Below, piece after piece: positions 43,700-54,359 of a stretch of DNA of 64,000 nt. The position numbers and the translations under genes are program-made. Each line of letters opens with the position of its first letter. The stretch's first letter is position 1. The notes under the pieces are model-generated. The model made no database searches and was not told the origin of the DNA. It saw only the letters and a program-made list of their open reading frames with translations. Origin of the DNA: Muscardinus avellanarius (Eukaryota > Chordata > Mammalia > Rodentia > Gliridae); NCBI GenBank assembly GCA_963383645.1, contig OY726571.1, forward strand, positions 20,945,599 through 21,009,598, in the 5' to 3' direction.

Positions 43700-44620
43700 T
43701 ATTTATCCAGTTAAAGGTCTTCTTTTGGATCGTATTTTGATACCTCTTATACTGTTTCTGAGTCAATGTTTCTTCAAGTATTATTTGATTGCTTTATTTT
43801 TCACATTCTCAGTTTCTGGGATTCCAGTTATACACATTTTGGACTACTTAACTTCAATATTAACAACAGCTTCTAGATGCTCAGCTCTAGTATTTTTTAT
43901 TTGTTTTTGCAGTACTGGGGAATAGAATCTAGGGGCATCCTACCTCCGACCTACACCTCCAGCCCTATTTTTTATTCTTTATTTTTAAACAGGTCTCACA
44001 AAGTTGCAAAGGACTTCACTACGTAGCTGAGACTATCCATGAACCGAGATCCTCCTGTCTCTGCCTCTGGAATGCTGGGATTACAAAGGTGTGTCACCAC
44101 ACCCTGCTCAGCTTTAGTTTTGATTTGTGTATGATTTTATTTTTGTTTGTATGTTTGGTTGCTTGATTTACTCTTGTTACTTTTTGTGTTTTAGTTTGGA
44201 CAACTTTTATTTACCTTATTCAATTTTTCTGATTCTTTCTTCAGCTGTGTAGAATTTACTATTTTAGGGGAAAAAAGTCTCTGATGTTTTATATTCCTAA
44301 CATTTCTATCTGGTTCTTATTACTAAAGTCCCCATTAGCCCATACATAATCTTCTTATTTTTTATTAGAATCTTTAACCTATTAATCATGCCTATTGTAA
44401 AATCCATATTTAATTGTTTCCAAATCTGGGCTGTCACTATGCCTGATTCTATTGATTGCTTTATTTCTTTGTAATGGTCATAGCTGTTTTCATTTGTTGT
44501 TATTATTTGAAGGTATTATTTTTGGTATTTTTTATTAGATGCCAGATACTGTACTTACAGTAAAGATGAAACATATTACAAGTGAAAATAGTGTTGCTTT
44601 TCCCTCCAGGGTACTACACT
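43700..44620 (-). mobile_element. Probable L1M fragment, antisense, split by a SINE
   Basis: T-rich antisense L1M-like words include GTTTCTGGGATTCCAGTTAT, TCTATCTGGTTCTTATTACT and ATTAGATGCCAGATACTGTA. The order is plausible for an L1M ORF2/3' junction, but the match is diffuse. A SINE lies at 43906-44113. Confidence 0.5.
43906..44113 (-). mobile_element. B1-ID SINE, older type, antisense
   Basis: CAGTACTGGGGAATAGAATC, CCTACCTCCGACCTACACCT and B1 half ending TCACCACACCCTGCTCAG. Confidence 0.88.
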
Positions 44621-45011
44621 GGGTAGTTTGGTAAGCCTGGTTGAATTTTCACTGAAGTCTGTTAAGCTGTCATACTGTCAGTGTGCCTGTGCTGCAAGCT
44701 CAGCTCCCTCTAGCATTTGGTTGCTGTCACCTCTTGTGTAGGTTGGATGCTCTTCAGCCTGTGTGCTAGAGGGTTTCATGTCAGTGTTCCTTCTTCCTTA
44801 TCAGATTTCAAGTAACCTATGTTCCTGCCATAGACTGGGCCTTTCTCCATATCACATAAAATTATGGGGTAGATATATCTAACCCTACTGTCTAATTCCA
44901 ATCCCCACAAGGAGCAGAGACTGGTGGTCACTGGGTGAAGGCAGGGAGATAGGTTTTCCATTGTCCTATTAAATTTACAAAGCACAATAAGATATAAAAG
45001 TATTAATTTCA

Positions 45012-45220
45012 AAATGGTGCTATATTTTGGCTATTGTGATTGTGCTGCCATAAATACAGGCATTCATGTATCATCATAGTATCCTACCTTTATCTCTTTT
45101 AAAATGATACCAAGGAGTAGTATAACTGGTTCTTATGTTTCATTCCTTGTCTTTTGAGAACCTCCATACAGATTTCCACAGTGATTATACTAATTTATAA
45201 CCTCACCAATTATCTACAGC
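45012..45220 (-). mobile_element. L1 fragment, antisense
   Basis: GGCTATTGTGATTGTGCTGC, CCAAGGAGTAGTATAACTGG and AGAACCTCCATACAGATTTC are antisense L1 3' words. Confidence 0.65.
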
Positions 45221-45224
45221 AATA

Positions 45225-47130
45225 AGTCCACATGTTTTATTTACACAGCGAAGTCATATATAACCTAATGAATGTTAGCATTAAAAACACAATGTACTCT
45301 GGAATTTATGAGAGAGTAATTATGCAATGGTCTAGCAATAATTTGGAGTTTATACTTCATCATGTGCTTCTTAGTGCCAATATGGTAGCATATATTTAAC
45401 ATCTACTTATTTTCTTTCAAAATAAATCTATAAAAAGTTCCATGTCTAAATCCCATGGGACATGGTTAGTTTTCTATCATTCTAGATTTTCTTGTTCACG
45501 TAGTTTTTATATGATGTTGTATGGATGTAGGTCTGTGTTATCAGAAAGAGAAAGATTCTAATTAAATTTCATAAAAAGAGCTTAATTTTTCAATTTATTT
45601 CTATTTATCCACTGTTTATTATTCATATAACAGATGCATTGTCTTCCTTTTACTTATTAGTTTCGTTGTTTTAAAATCAGATGTAAACGGCTATGAAAAA
45701 AAGGTTCTCTGGATGTATATCACTCAAAATCCCACAATCCTATATAAATTTAAAATGGCTTTGAAATGCTTTTAGTGACCTTGGCTACAACCCATGTGTG
45801 TTGAAAATAATTGTACCGACATTAATTTACAACTTGTATCAGCTTCCTCCTTTTTATCTTGACTCCCAAGAAACTCCTAATGAAACTGCAACATAGAAAA
45901 GCCTTGATCCTAATTGGCCAATGAAGGTTCAAAATATCTAATCGTTGACTCTCCATTCTGGCATACTCTTTAAAACACTCCCTATAGTTCCAAGTGGTTC
46001 TAATTTATTTTCTTTCCCCCTATATTTTCCGGAGAATCAGATGGATAACTTTGATCATTATGCAGCAAACATAATGCATTTCTCCAAGCAGCCACGTTTA
46101 TTGAGTCATTTTTCAGGAGTGTGTTGAATATAATGTGGTGACCCTGTGGCATCCCCTGCATTTCACTTGCTTGGCAACAAATATTCATGCTCGTGTGTCT
46201 TTTTCCAAGACATATTTTTATTTACTGACTCTGAATGTAAGTGTGAATTTAAATGTGATTTCAATGAGAATAAAAACAACAAGCATAACTAAAATTGTTA
46301 AAGTCATTGTTATTATTGACTTTTTAAAGATGAAAATGTAATGTTGAGAAAGGCTTTGGAATCTGTCAATATTTTTTGTTCTGTGAATGTTGTATTACAG
46401 CCATCATTTCTATTATTGTTAATTGTTTAGAATGATACAATAATTACCTTAAAAGATAAAGTCACATCTTGTGGTTATAAAATATTATTTACAGAGATCA
46501 TTTTAAGTAAAATATTTTAATATTTTGATTTAATGATTCTATCTATGCCCACAACTTACCAACAAAAATGTTCAGGGAAGTAGTCAGATGACCTTTTATG
46601 CCTGAAAATTAGATATCCTAAATGTGTCTTTGTGACCAATATGAAAAAATAGAAATGGATTTCAGCATTGCTATCTTTGTATTAAATCATCAGTCATCTT
46701 TCACATTTTATTCTTTATTTCCCCTTATTTTACTCTTAATACATTTTGTAAAATGAGCAGTTATTTTCTTAGGGTTTTTGGCCAGTTCACAATCTTATTT
46801 AGAGCTAAAATTGCTCATGGTAAAATTTTTTTGACAATGAAATCAATATGAATTTTAAAATTTCAAGCTTATTACTGGTAACTTTTTCATAGGAACTTTT
46901 TGGTGGAGATAAATTTTAAAAAGTGACCAAAGCTTAGACAACATATTGCTTCTTAGACTATAGAAATGGCAACTTCAGAATTCTACATAAAATAATGACA
47001 CATATGATTAATTACCCAGTACAATTTTATGATCTGCTTATATATTTATAAATAGATAGTTTGTATAATGCATAAACAATTGTATAATTGTTTCCCCATC
47101 AAATAATATAACTAATGATTATCTTCTTAA
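45225..47130. other. Unassigned, apparently unique sequence
   Basis: About 1.9 kb without recognisable repeats or gene. AT-rich, with scattered short ORFs only. Confidence 0.5.
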
Positions 47131-47131
47131 A

Positions 47132-47132
<1 letters not shown>

Positions 47133-47177
<45 letters not shown>

Positions 47178-47360
47178 GGATAGAGCCAGGGGTGTTCTAG
47201 TTCTGAGCTATACCTCCAGTTTGTTTGTTTGTTTGTTTGTTTGTTTTTGAAACAGATTGAATGTCTTGCTAATTTGTTGAGGCCAACTTTGAACTTGAGA
47301 TCATCCTGTTTCTGCCTCCCAAATTCTGAGACTATAAGCAAGCACCACCATGACAGCCAA
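47133..47360 (-). mobile_element. B1-ID SINE, older type, antisense, with (TG)n tail and internal (GTTT)n
   Basis: (TG)n at 47133-47171 in tail position, then GGGATAGAGCCAGGGGTGTT. A (GTTT)n expansion of the linker lies at 47217-47247. The B1 half ends AGCACCACCATGACAGCC. Confidence 0.82.
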
Positions 47361-47364
47361 GAAT

Positions 47365-48093
47365 CAGGATACCCAGCTTTTCTTAAAATTCTGTTGCCAC
47401 ATTTAAAACACAGTTTTATTTCTATTAACTGTTTTATTGATTTTTTGGCTCTTAATTTTTGAATAGCTTTTGCTTACAAACCTTTTCACTTATAGTTATA
47501 ATTCTAAGAATGAGACTTCTGCATATGCAACAATGTGGAACTACCACTATATTTATTTTGATCCAGTTGAGTCACTACCCAAGAAAGTGAGGAACTGTCC
47601 CTGGATTCTGAAGTATGATAATAGATATTTATCTTTGTCTCTGTCAAGCCACCTTTTCCTATTATACTCAGACTCTCGTAACCTCTTTTAACTCTCTCAT
47701 AGTGAGCAACCATGATGAGTATATCTTTGGTTCTTAACCAAAATCCAGATGCTGTGATAACATTGTTCTGTGATGTTATTTCAAAACATGATTTAGGCTT
47801 CTTCTGGATATAAGTTACTTTATTCCCTTATCTTCTACTTCATAGATTTGACCCAAAGTCAGAAAACCATTCCCTTCCCAAAGGCATATGAATTATGTAT
47901 TTCCTCTCTTCTCTCTCATAAGCTGATAGAAGCTTTATAAAGTTATTAAAGCATATTTGATACTCTAGCAAAATGATTTAGCAGGGCTTGGAGTAATGCC
48001 TGGGTTACTTATTTTTAATCAGTTTCAGTACATATGCCCATTTTTATGCTTCTAATTTGAAAAATACATTTTTACTTTTAAAGACTCAAAATT

Positions 48094-48095
<2 letters not shown>
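47365..48095. other. Unassigned sequence
   Basis: Nothing recognisable. Confidence 0.5.

Positions 48096-48137
<42 letters not shown>
48096..48137 (+). repeat. (TA)n microsatellite
   Basis: About 20 pure AT units. Confidence 0.95.
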
Positions 48138-48139
<2 letters not shown>

Positions 48140-48555
48140 TTCTTTGTTTCATTTTAAGATAAATGGTCCAGCAGAGTGTCTTGTTGTGAAAACCAGCTCT
48201 CCAACATAAATATTCAAAGACAGATAATGTAGAAGATGAGAAAAAAAGGATTGTGGCAAAAGATTATGGCTAAATAATTACAAGAGAATAATATTACAAA
48301 TTTGAAGGTAGCTAATTTAAGAGAAAGAGGATAGAAAAATGACAAATGGAGAGAAGAAGGTAGGTTGCAAATGTATCCTCCTGTATTATGTCAAAGGTTA
48401 AACTAGGAGAGAGTCAAATCATTTACTAACAGCAAGGAAAAGATTTTTAAAGGATGTGAAAAGCTATCAGTAATACAAGCCCTACAGAAAAGGAAGTGTT
48501 ACTGGTACTAAGAAAACCCTCCTAGTTTAGATTAGGAAAAGGGATTGGTAATGAA
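48140..48555. other. Unassigned sequence
   Basis: A-rich and without recognisable genes; the part after 48500 may already belong to an L1 3' UTR. Confidence 0.4.
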
Positions 48556-48559
48556 TAAA

Positions 48560-48720
48560 GCCATTTTCAAAGGATTCATCAGAGGCTTCATATAGAAAGT
48601 AAGTGAAGAGGGGAGGAGCTCTCCAAGGACTGTGTGCATACATGTCACTATCACTATGAAATACATTATGATGTGACTCTATCATGCACCGATAAAAGTC
48701 TAAAAATAATGTGAAATAAA
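48560..48720 (+). mobile_element. Short L1 3' UTR fragment
   Basis: TATGATGTGACTCTATCATG and GCACCGATAAAAGTCTAAAA match the L1 3' end seen elsewhere in the window. Confidence 0.6.
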
Positions 48721-48795
48721 AGCTACTTGTTAATAGATGCACAATTCACAATTGCCAAAATATGGAACCAGCCAAGATGTCCATCAACAGATGAA

Positions 48796-49078
48796 TGAAA
48801 GTTTAGAGCTGCCCCACCCCCACAAAAGCGCAGGGCGGGAAGCTAGGAGGTGGAGCCCGGTGATTCTGAGATGGGACCACGCCTCCCGGTCAGGAAGATG
48901 CGAGTTCAGAGTTCAGAGGGGAGCCCAACAGGGAGACGGAGAGACGCACTCTCCCCCACCAGCCCCCGCATGCACGCGGGGGCTGGAGGCCGACCTCCCA
49001 CAAATAAAGCCATCCATATCAGATTATGGATCTCCGCGTGTCTCTGTGCGACAGGGGGACACGCCAATGTACCTTTCA
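48796..49078 (+). repeat. 5' LTR of the ERV (283 bp)
   Basis: Starts TGAAAG and ends ACCTTTCA; the 3' LTR copy shows the full inverted ends TGAAAGGT/ACCTTTCA. Polyadenylation signal AATAAA at 49003-49008. I see no TATA box, so the promoter would be of a TATA-less GC-rich type. Short even for a gammaretroviral LTR. Confidence 0.95.
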
Positions 49079-49080
49079 AT

Positions 49081-49098
49081 TGGTACCAAAACCTGTAT
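49081..49098 (+). promoter_or_regulatory. Retroviral primer-binding site
   Basis: TGGTACCAAAACCTGTAT begins two bases after the 5' LTR. It starts TGG, as needed to pair with a tRNA CCA end. It resembles the site that pairs with tRNA-Phe more than the Pro or Lys types, with several transitions. The tRNA assignment is tentative. Confidence 0.6.
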
Positions 49099-50035
49099 GG
49101 ACTTATGGGGCCTGGATTGGATCTGCGCTTATTGGACTCGATGCTCGAACTTTATGCTAGGGCACGGGCCACTCCGGTTCCATCCCTTCTTTGTGTGCCC
49201 GCCCGCCCCACCAGCTTCTGCAAAAAGCAGAAAGAAGACAGGACAGCGGCCCGAGTCACCCACTTCCTGGATGGGCCTGCGCCGGCCCGCGCCCACACCA
49301 CTCCGGCCACCTAGGCCGCCCGGGCCCCTGCGCCAGCTGCCTCCTACATCTACGCGGCCACCACTCTGCTAAGCGGCCCCCGGCCCGCCAAGTCCAGCCC
49401 ACACTCCAGCTGATTCCTCTACCTGGACTCACGCCCTGGCACCCTTCACCCTCTGCCCGCCCCACCCCCGCTGCCTGGGCCCGGCCATTCCGGTAAGCAG
49501 CCACATGGAATCACTGTGGGGGGAGGCCACCAGCTATAGCCGCCATCTTTGCCCCACATGGAATCACTGGGGGGACGGCCGGCTTTGGGTCGCCATCTTG
49601 GACACGTGGAATCACTGGGGGCCGCCATCTTGGCCCCACCATCCTTAACCCCTTCTACCTCATGGCCTCACTGGAGGCCTCACCATCTTTAATCCCTCCC
49701 ACTTTCCACTCGTAACCAATCCTAGGAGTCGGCGGCCATTTTTAAAAAAATTTTCGCAGCCATCTTCAGGCCAGGTCTCCACAGCAGCCTCTCTCAGCGG
49801 TAAGCTTCCTCTTAAGGGAGTAAGTGGGTTCCGCCTAACTCGGAGGATTCTGACTGACTGCTATTAAACCCGGTATACCAGTATCCTCCCGTTCTCCAAT
49901 CTTTTGGAACGATTGAGAGGTGTGAATAGAGAAAAGAGACGTCTTCTCTCTGGCACACCTGATCTGTATTACCGAACTAGGCAGGGCCCTGGGACGCTGG
50001 AGTTACCTGCCTTTCTTCTTGCCCACTTACAAGTC
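49099..50035 (+). other. ERV 5' leader with tandem units and YY1-type motifs
   Basis: A GC-rich untranslated leader. Three tandem units of about 53, 48 and 38 bases begin at 49502, 49555 and 49603. Each carries TGGAATCACTG and ends with a CGCCATCTT-type motif. From 49868 the gag frame is open without an ATG up to the gag start. The longer open frame at 48737-49372 crosses L1, LTR and leader and is not a gene. Confidence 0.8.
49539..49632 (+). promoter_or_regulatory. Cluster of YY1-type motifs in the ERV leader
   Basis: GCCGCCATCTT at 49539-49549, TCGCCATCTTG at 49590-49600 and GCCGCCATCTTG at 49621-49632 match the known YY1 binding sequence. Two more perfect copies lie in gag at 50389-50400 and 50476-50487. 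Binding is inferred, not shown. Confidence 0.6.
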
Positions 50036-51523
50036 ATGGGGGGAAGTCAGCCATCAAAGATTGAGATTGACTCTCAGTCTCCACTGGGCCGTGTGTTGGC
50101 TAATCTCCAGGCTTTGGGTTTCTCCTGGGAACTGTCCCCTGAGAGGCTCGTGTCTCTCTGCACTAAGGTCTGGCCGACATATGATTTAACTAATAATTTT
50201 CGATGGCCTGCGATGGGCACGCTAGATCCTAGGACGCTGATGGCTCTCAGTGAATTTTGCACGCAGTCAGCAAAATGGTGTGACCTCGAGTATGTAGAGC
50301 CCTTCTGGTGGCTGCATTTTCTGTTTTCTCCCTCTACCGGCTCTACTGCTGCCCGAGGCATGTTGGCTGGGGAGTCCCGCCAGCCACAGCCGCCATCTTG
50401 GACACCACGTGGCAACTCACAGGCACCACCTGGTGGCCCTTCTGGGTCACAGGCTTATAATTCTGCGGACCCACAGCCGCCATCTTGCGATGAAACGTGG
50501 GGGCCGGGGTCTGACCCAGCTGGGTTACAAGCCCCATCTTCCTCTCTCCTGGCCCCACTTCGCGAAGTGGCTGGGGCAGAAGGGGTGGTCCAGGTCCATG
50601 TCCCTTTTTCCCTTCCGGACCTCACGCAACTGGAAAAGAGACTGGGGTCCTTTTCTACCACTCCTCCTGGTTTTATCAAGGAATTCCAACATATTGTGCA
50701 GGCATATGATTTAACTTGGCGGGATTTGCATGTCATTCTAACCTCTTCTCTAACTCCAGACAAACGTGATCGGATCCTGAAAGCAGCCAGAGAGAGAGCT
50801 GACCAAGCTCATTTAACAGATCCAGGGCTTCCTATTTGTACAGCTGCAGTTCCATCTGAGGTGCCTCACTGGAATTATTATGTAAAGGAGGGAATAGAAA
50901 TAAGAAATTATATGATACAATGTCTTCTTGATGGTATGTGAGATGCCTCCCATAAGGCGGTTAATTATGATAAGCTTAGGGAAATCACCCAGGGTCCAAA
51001 CAAAAACCCAGCAGTTTTTCTTAACCGGTTGCGAGAGGCCCTTACACGCTATACCCGTCTAGATCCATCCTCTGAGACAGGCTCGATCATATTGGCCACC
51101 CATTTCATTGGGCAAGCGGCTCCTGACATAAGAAAAAAGCTAAAGAAAGCTGAGGATGGCACGCAGACCCCTGTTCGAGATTTTATGAACATGGCATTTA
51201 AAGTCTTTAATTCCAGAGAGGAACAGGCTGAAGTGGAGCATACTCTCCATCTTCATCAGATGGCGGACTTACAGTCCCAAGCCCTGATAGCAGCCCTGAG
51301 GCCAGAGGAGGAAGGGCAGCTTTCCGGGTGGCAAGCACCACCCAGGAGAGGAGAACAGTAAAGACAACCACCTCCAGGAGCCTGTTTCAGGTGTGGAGTA
51401 AATGGCCATTGGAAAGGCGAGTGTCCTTTAAAAAGCAGTGGACCTCAGGTATCTCACTACAGGGGGTCTACCCTTCTGGACAAGGACCCGCCGCTGGCCC
51501 TATTTGGTCTGACCAAGGACTGA
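50036..51523 (+). pseudogene. gag: ERV gag, with two internal stops
   Basis: Gag is the retroviral structural polyprotein (matrix, proline-rich region, capsid, nucleocapsid) that assembles particles at the membrane. The start is the ATG at 50036, because the protein then begins MGGSQPSK, a myristoylation signal. A matrix-like segment follows (PLGRVLANLQALGFSWELSP), then a Pro-rich region at about residues 105-180, then capsid. The capsid holds the major homology region at 50990-51057 (QGPNKNPAVFLNRLREA). A single zinc knuckle C-X2-C-X4-H-X4-C lies at 51383-51424. The frame stays in register for 1488 bases but is broken by TGA at 50939 and TAA at 51359. A further TGA at 51521 sits where gammaretroviruses have the read-through stop between gag and pol. 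Class I is well supported by this layout; the exact lineage is unknown. No full-length product is expected. Confidence 0.92.
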
Positions 51524-51579
51524 CAGCTCCTGGAATCCCTCGTCCTCCTTCCTCCATCTTCCTTGCTGGCCCAGGGTAA

Positions 51580-51615
51580 CTACAGGTACAGGGTAAGCCA
51601 GTTTCCTCTTTGGTG
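51580..51615 (+). pseudogene. pro: ERV protease stub
   Basis: A 12-codon stretch reading LQVQGKPVSSLV resembles the beginning of retroviral protease just before the catalytic Asp motif. It is in a different frame from gag (about -1). The catalytic triplet that should follow is absent and no downstream polymerase motif is seen, so the large deletion probably begins here. Confidence 0.5.
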
Positions 51616-52321
51616 GCCTGCTCGATCTTTCAGGCCTTAGTTTCCTTCCCAAATCTCGGTCCAGGGTGATGACGGCAAGGACAAATTCTCTTGCACGGTG
51701 TTAGGACCCACTAAACTTTGTTTCTTTCGACATAACTCTCTTTGATGTTTATATTTTAGCAGGTCCACTTGTTTACATACTATGGTGCTCTCCCTCCTCG
51801 GATGCCAAATTGCCTAAGTATTAAACTTCTAAAATGGGTAACTGATACTGACGCTCCTAATGCAGTAACAGGTGTTTGTTTGACCAGACAAATCCATACT
51901 CACTCAATGCTGAAAAGAGTGGTGTGGGGTCTTCTTCGGGAGTTGCTGCTATTAATAACTCTGGTCTAATGAAAAACTGCTAAAGGGGTGACACATGTCT
52001 CCCTCAGGGAGTGCTATTTGTATTAATAGATCTAGTAACAATCTGCCTTGTATCTAAAAGGGCTTCTGCCCAGCCTGGGTTCCGCTCTCACAATTTTCTT
52101 TTTCTTTAATAGCACCTTGCCTGTTAGTCTCCTCAAAGCAAACCAGTCACCGAGCTCTCCAGGGTAACCTCCAACTCTCGCTGCGACCACACCCACCCGC
52201 TCCCTTCCGGCGGCTCAGATTCCGATTTCTCCCGACCTGGGGCCCTGACTGACTGACGGCGCCCCTTCACAGCAGGAAGTCGCTAGAAGAGCCAAACATC
52301 TCCCCTTCTCCCCCCCTTAGT
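51616..52321 (+). other. ERV 3' internal region, possible env remnant
   Basis: This region follows the deletion and precedes the polypurine stretch. It holds short Cys-containing open pieces (for example AVTGVCLTRQIHTHS near 51860) that could come from an envelope gene, and a final piece near 52270-52320 ending in TAG. I see no fusion peptide, immunosuppressive-type segment or transmembrane anchor. The env assignment rests mainly on position. Confidence 0.35.
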
Positions 52322-52335
52322 CAAAAAGGTCAGAG
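52322..52335 (+). promoter_or_regulatory. ERV polypurine tract
   Basis: CAAAAAGGTCAGAG directly precedes the 3' LTR, the position where plus-strand DNA synthesis is primed. It has one T and two C, so it is degenerate. Confidence 0.5.
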
Positions 52336-52617
52336 TGAAAGGTTAGAGCTGCCCCAGCCCCACAAAGGGGCAGGGCGGGTAGCTAGGAGGTGGAGCCTGG
52401 TGATTCCGAGAGGGGCCACGCCTCCCGGTCAGGAAGAAGCGAGTTCAGAGTTCAGAGGGGAGCCCGACAGGGAGACGGAGAGACCCACTCTCCCCCACCA
52501 GCCCTCACATGCACGCAGGGGCTGGAGGCTGACCTCCCACGAATAAAGCCATCCATATCAGATTATGGATCTCCGCGTGTCTCTGTGTGACAGGGGGACA
52601 CGCCAATGTACCTTTCA
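52336..52617 (+). repeat. 3' LTR of the ERV (282 bp)
   Basis: TGAAAGGT at the start and ACCTTTCA at the end are perfect inverted ends. AATAAA at 52542-52547. It aligns with the 5' LTR over its whole length. Confidence 0.95.
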
Positions 52618-53099
52618 ATGAATAGATTTAAAAAAAATACGGGATATGTACACAATGGAATTTTACTCAGTCATAAAGAAAAAATATGTCATTTGCAGGG
52701 AAGTGGATAAAACTGGAGAATATTATGCTAAATGAGATGAGTTGGTCACAAAAAATAAGAAATCAATGCTTTCCCTAATATGTGGAGACTAGGGAGAAAA
52801 TGAGTCATAGGAGAAACTCTAGAGGAAGAAGGAGAAGCTATAGGTGGGCAAATAAGGCGACCTCACTAAGGGAGAGGGAAGGGGAAAGGGAAACTCCCTA
52901 ATCTCCATGATGTACATTCATAAACATATCAAAGCCAATCACTAAGCCAAATATAAGAAAGGAGGGAAGGAGGAAGGAATGAAAAGGAAACGAGAAGGGC
53001 CAAATGAGTGATGTGTGTATGCATGCCTCTACCATCTTGTACCCTGTTAAGATGTATGATTACAGTGCACCAAAAAAATTAAATAAATAAATTATTGAA

Positions 53100-53930
53100 A
53101 AGGAGGCCAATAAAAAGCAAATCAAGCACAATATTTTAGGCAGCAGGAAAAAAAGTGTGTGTATATTATAAAGACCATTCATTCAACAACCTTGTAGGGA
53201 ATGACAGAAGGAAGAGTTTTGATTGGGTGAAGTTTAAGATGAGTATGGTGTATGATTTGTTTTCTTTTATTTCCTGAGATAAAGAAAGCTGAGCAGTTCT
53301 GACAAAAAGAGCAATCAATAGGTAGATGTTATGTTATTTAAGAAATAATAGGTAAACAGTAGCATTAACTGAACAGGATATAGAAGGGATAAAGAAGGAA
53401 TATAATGAAAACAGGGCAACAGAGTTGCCAAGATGAAATTGATGTCACAGACAGAACAAAAGAGACCTTTTTATATGTTGCAGAATTTCTGGAATGACTA
53501 TGTAAATTTTGACCTTCAACCGTAATTTTGCTCTCCCAATTTTTAACCCAGACATTCAGGAAATTTAGTTATCCAGTAAAACCTTCATACTAGATACAAG
53601 AAAACCAAGATTCAGATATCTAAAGGATTTATTGAAGCCATCTAAATTGGTAAATCTAAAATTAAAGGAACATTAAAAGAGTTGGCTTTTTCATCTTATC
53701 TATAACCTGACGGTCATAGAGTTCTGAATCTCGAGCTGAAATGTGGAGGACCTGTGTCAGATGGCCAAGATCTCAAATCCAGATAGCTCATCCAGATATA
53801 ATGAAGGGTTCCCCAACTTGCTTATTCCACGAATCTACTTAAGAACATACTTCTCCCCTCAAACAACTGGAAAATCCTGTGACATAAGTTTAGTAATGCA
53901 TGAAGCAAGGACCAAGTCCTTTCCTTTAGT
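53100..53930. other. Unassigned sequence
   Basis: No recognisable repeat. A 112-codon ORF (53743-54081) runs into the next LTR and shows no family features. Confidence 0.45.
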
Positions 53931-53934
53931 AGAT

Positions 53935-54355
53935 AATTGTCTTGGTCAACATGTTCACTGCTATAATCCAAAAGAATTGTTCACACAGCCTAGAGGAAGG
54001 AAGATTTATTTGTTCACAGTTCTGGAGATTTTATTAAGTTCAATCCATGTGAAACAATGGTTTGTAGATCTCAGTGCATAGCACCTGGAGGCAAGGAGAG
54101 AGCAAGAGAGAGAAAGAGGAGGGGGTGGCGCAAGCTGAGCCCTACTCTCACATCATGGAGGCCAGAAGCAAGAGAGAGCAAGAAAGAGGATTCAAAGATG
54201 CACCCAGGGACCCACCTCCAGCGACACCCCACCTGCTGAGGTTACCACCTGCCTGGCTTACAAACCACTGATGATTTTATAACTTTTGTGACTTAACTAG
54301 ATCAACAATGAACATTACTGCATGAGCTCTTCAGGGGATATTTTATATCTGACCA
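53935..54355 (-). mobile_element. MaLR LTR, antisense
   Basis: Antisense order GGAAGGAAGATTTATTTGTT (reversed polyadenylation region), then a GA-rich stretch near 54090-54190, CACCTCCAGCGACACCCCAC and AACTAGATCAACAATGAACA. Related to the copy at 39436-39960. Confidence 0.78.
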
Positions 54356-54359
54356 TAAT

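Larger units (their letters stand above)
48796..52617 (+). mobile_element. Gammaretrovirus-like endogenous retrovirus, internally deleted
   Basis: Provirus of 3822 bases with two LTRs, flanked by a 5-base duplication ATGAA (48791-48795 and 52618-52622). Layout: 5' LTR, primer-binding site, a leader of about 0.96 kb, gag, start of protease, then a deletion removing polymerase and most of env, a short 3' region, a polypurine stretch and the 3' LTR. It is far richer in GC than the surrounding DNA. The LTRs differ by about 17 substitutions and one 1-base gap by hand alignment (about 94% identity), so the insertion is not recent but younger than the L1 it broke. It cannot be replication-competent: polymerase is absent and gag has internal stops. 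Confidence 0.95.
48733..53098 (+). mobile_element. L1 3' end interrupted by an endogenous retrovirus
   Basis: 48733-48795 (GCACAATTCACAATTGCCAA, then CCATCAACAGATGAA) and 52618-53098 (GGAATTTTACTCAGTCATAA to the end ACAGTGCACCAAAAAAATT) join into a continuous L1 3' segment of about 540 bases when the retrovirus is removed. Confidence 0.9.

Noticed and set aside
48737..49372. 211-codon ORF
   Set aside because: It starts in L1, crosses the 5' LTR and ends in the ERV leader; no retroviral domain is in this frame.
49502..49640. CRISPR-like array
   Set aside because: Three imperfect, unequal tandem units in an ERV leader of a mammalian genome; not a CRISPR array.
49904..50035. TTG at 49904 as the gag start
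   Set aside because: The ATG at 50036 gives a myristoylation-type N-terminus; upstream initiation is kept only as a speculative finding.
51616..52321. Confident env annotation
   Set aside because: No fusion peptide, transmembrane segment or other env hallmark is visible, so only a possible remnant is listed.
53743..54081. 112-codon ORF as a host exon
   Set aside because: It runs into an antisense MaLR LTR and has no recognisable domain or splice context.
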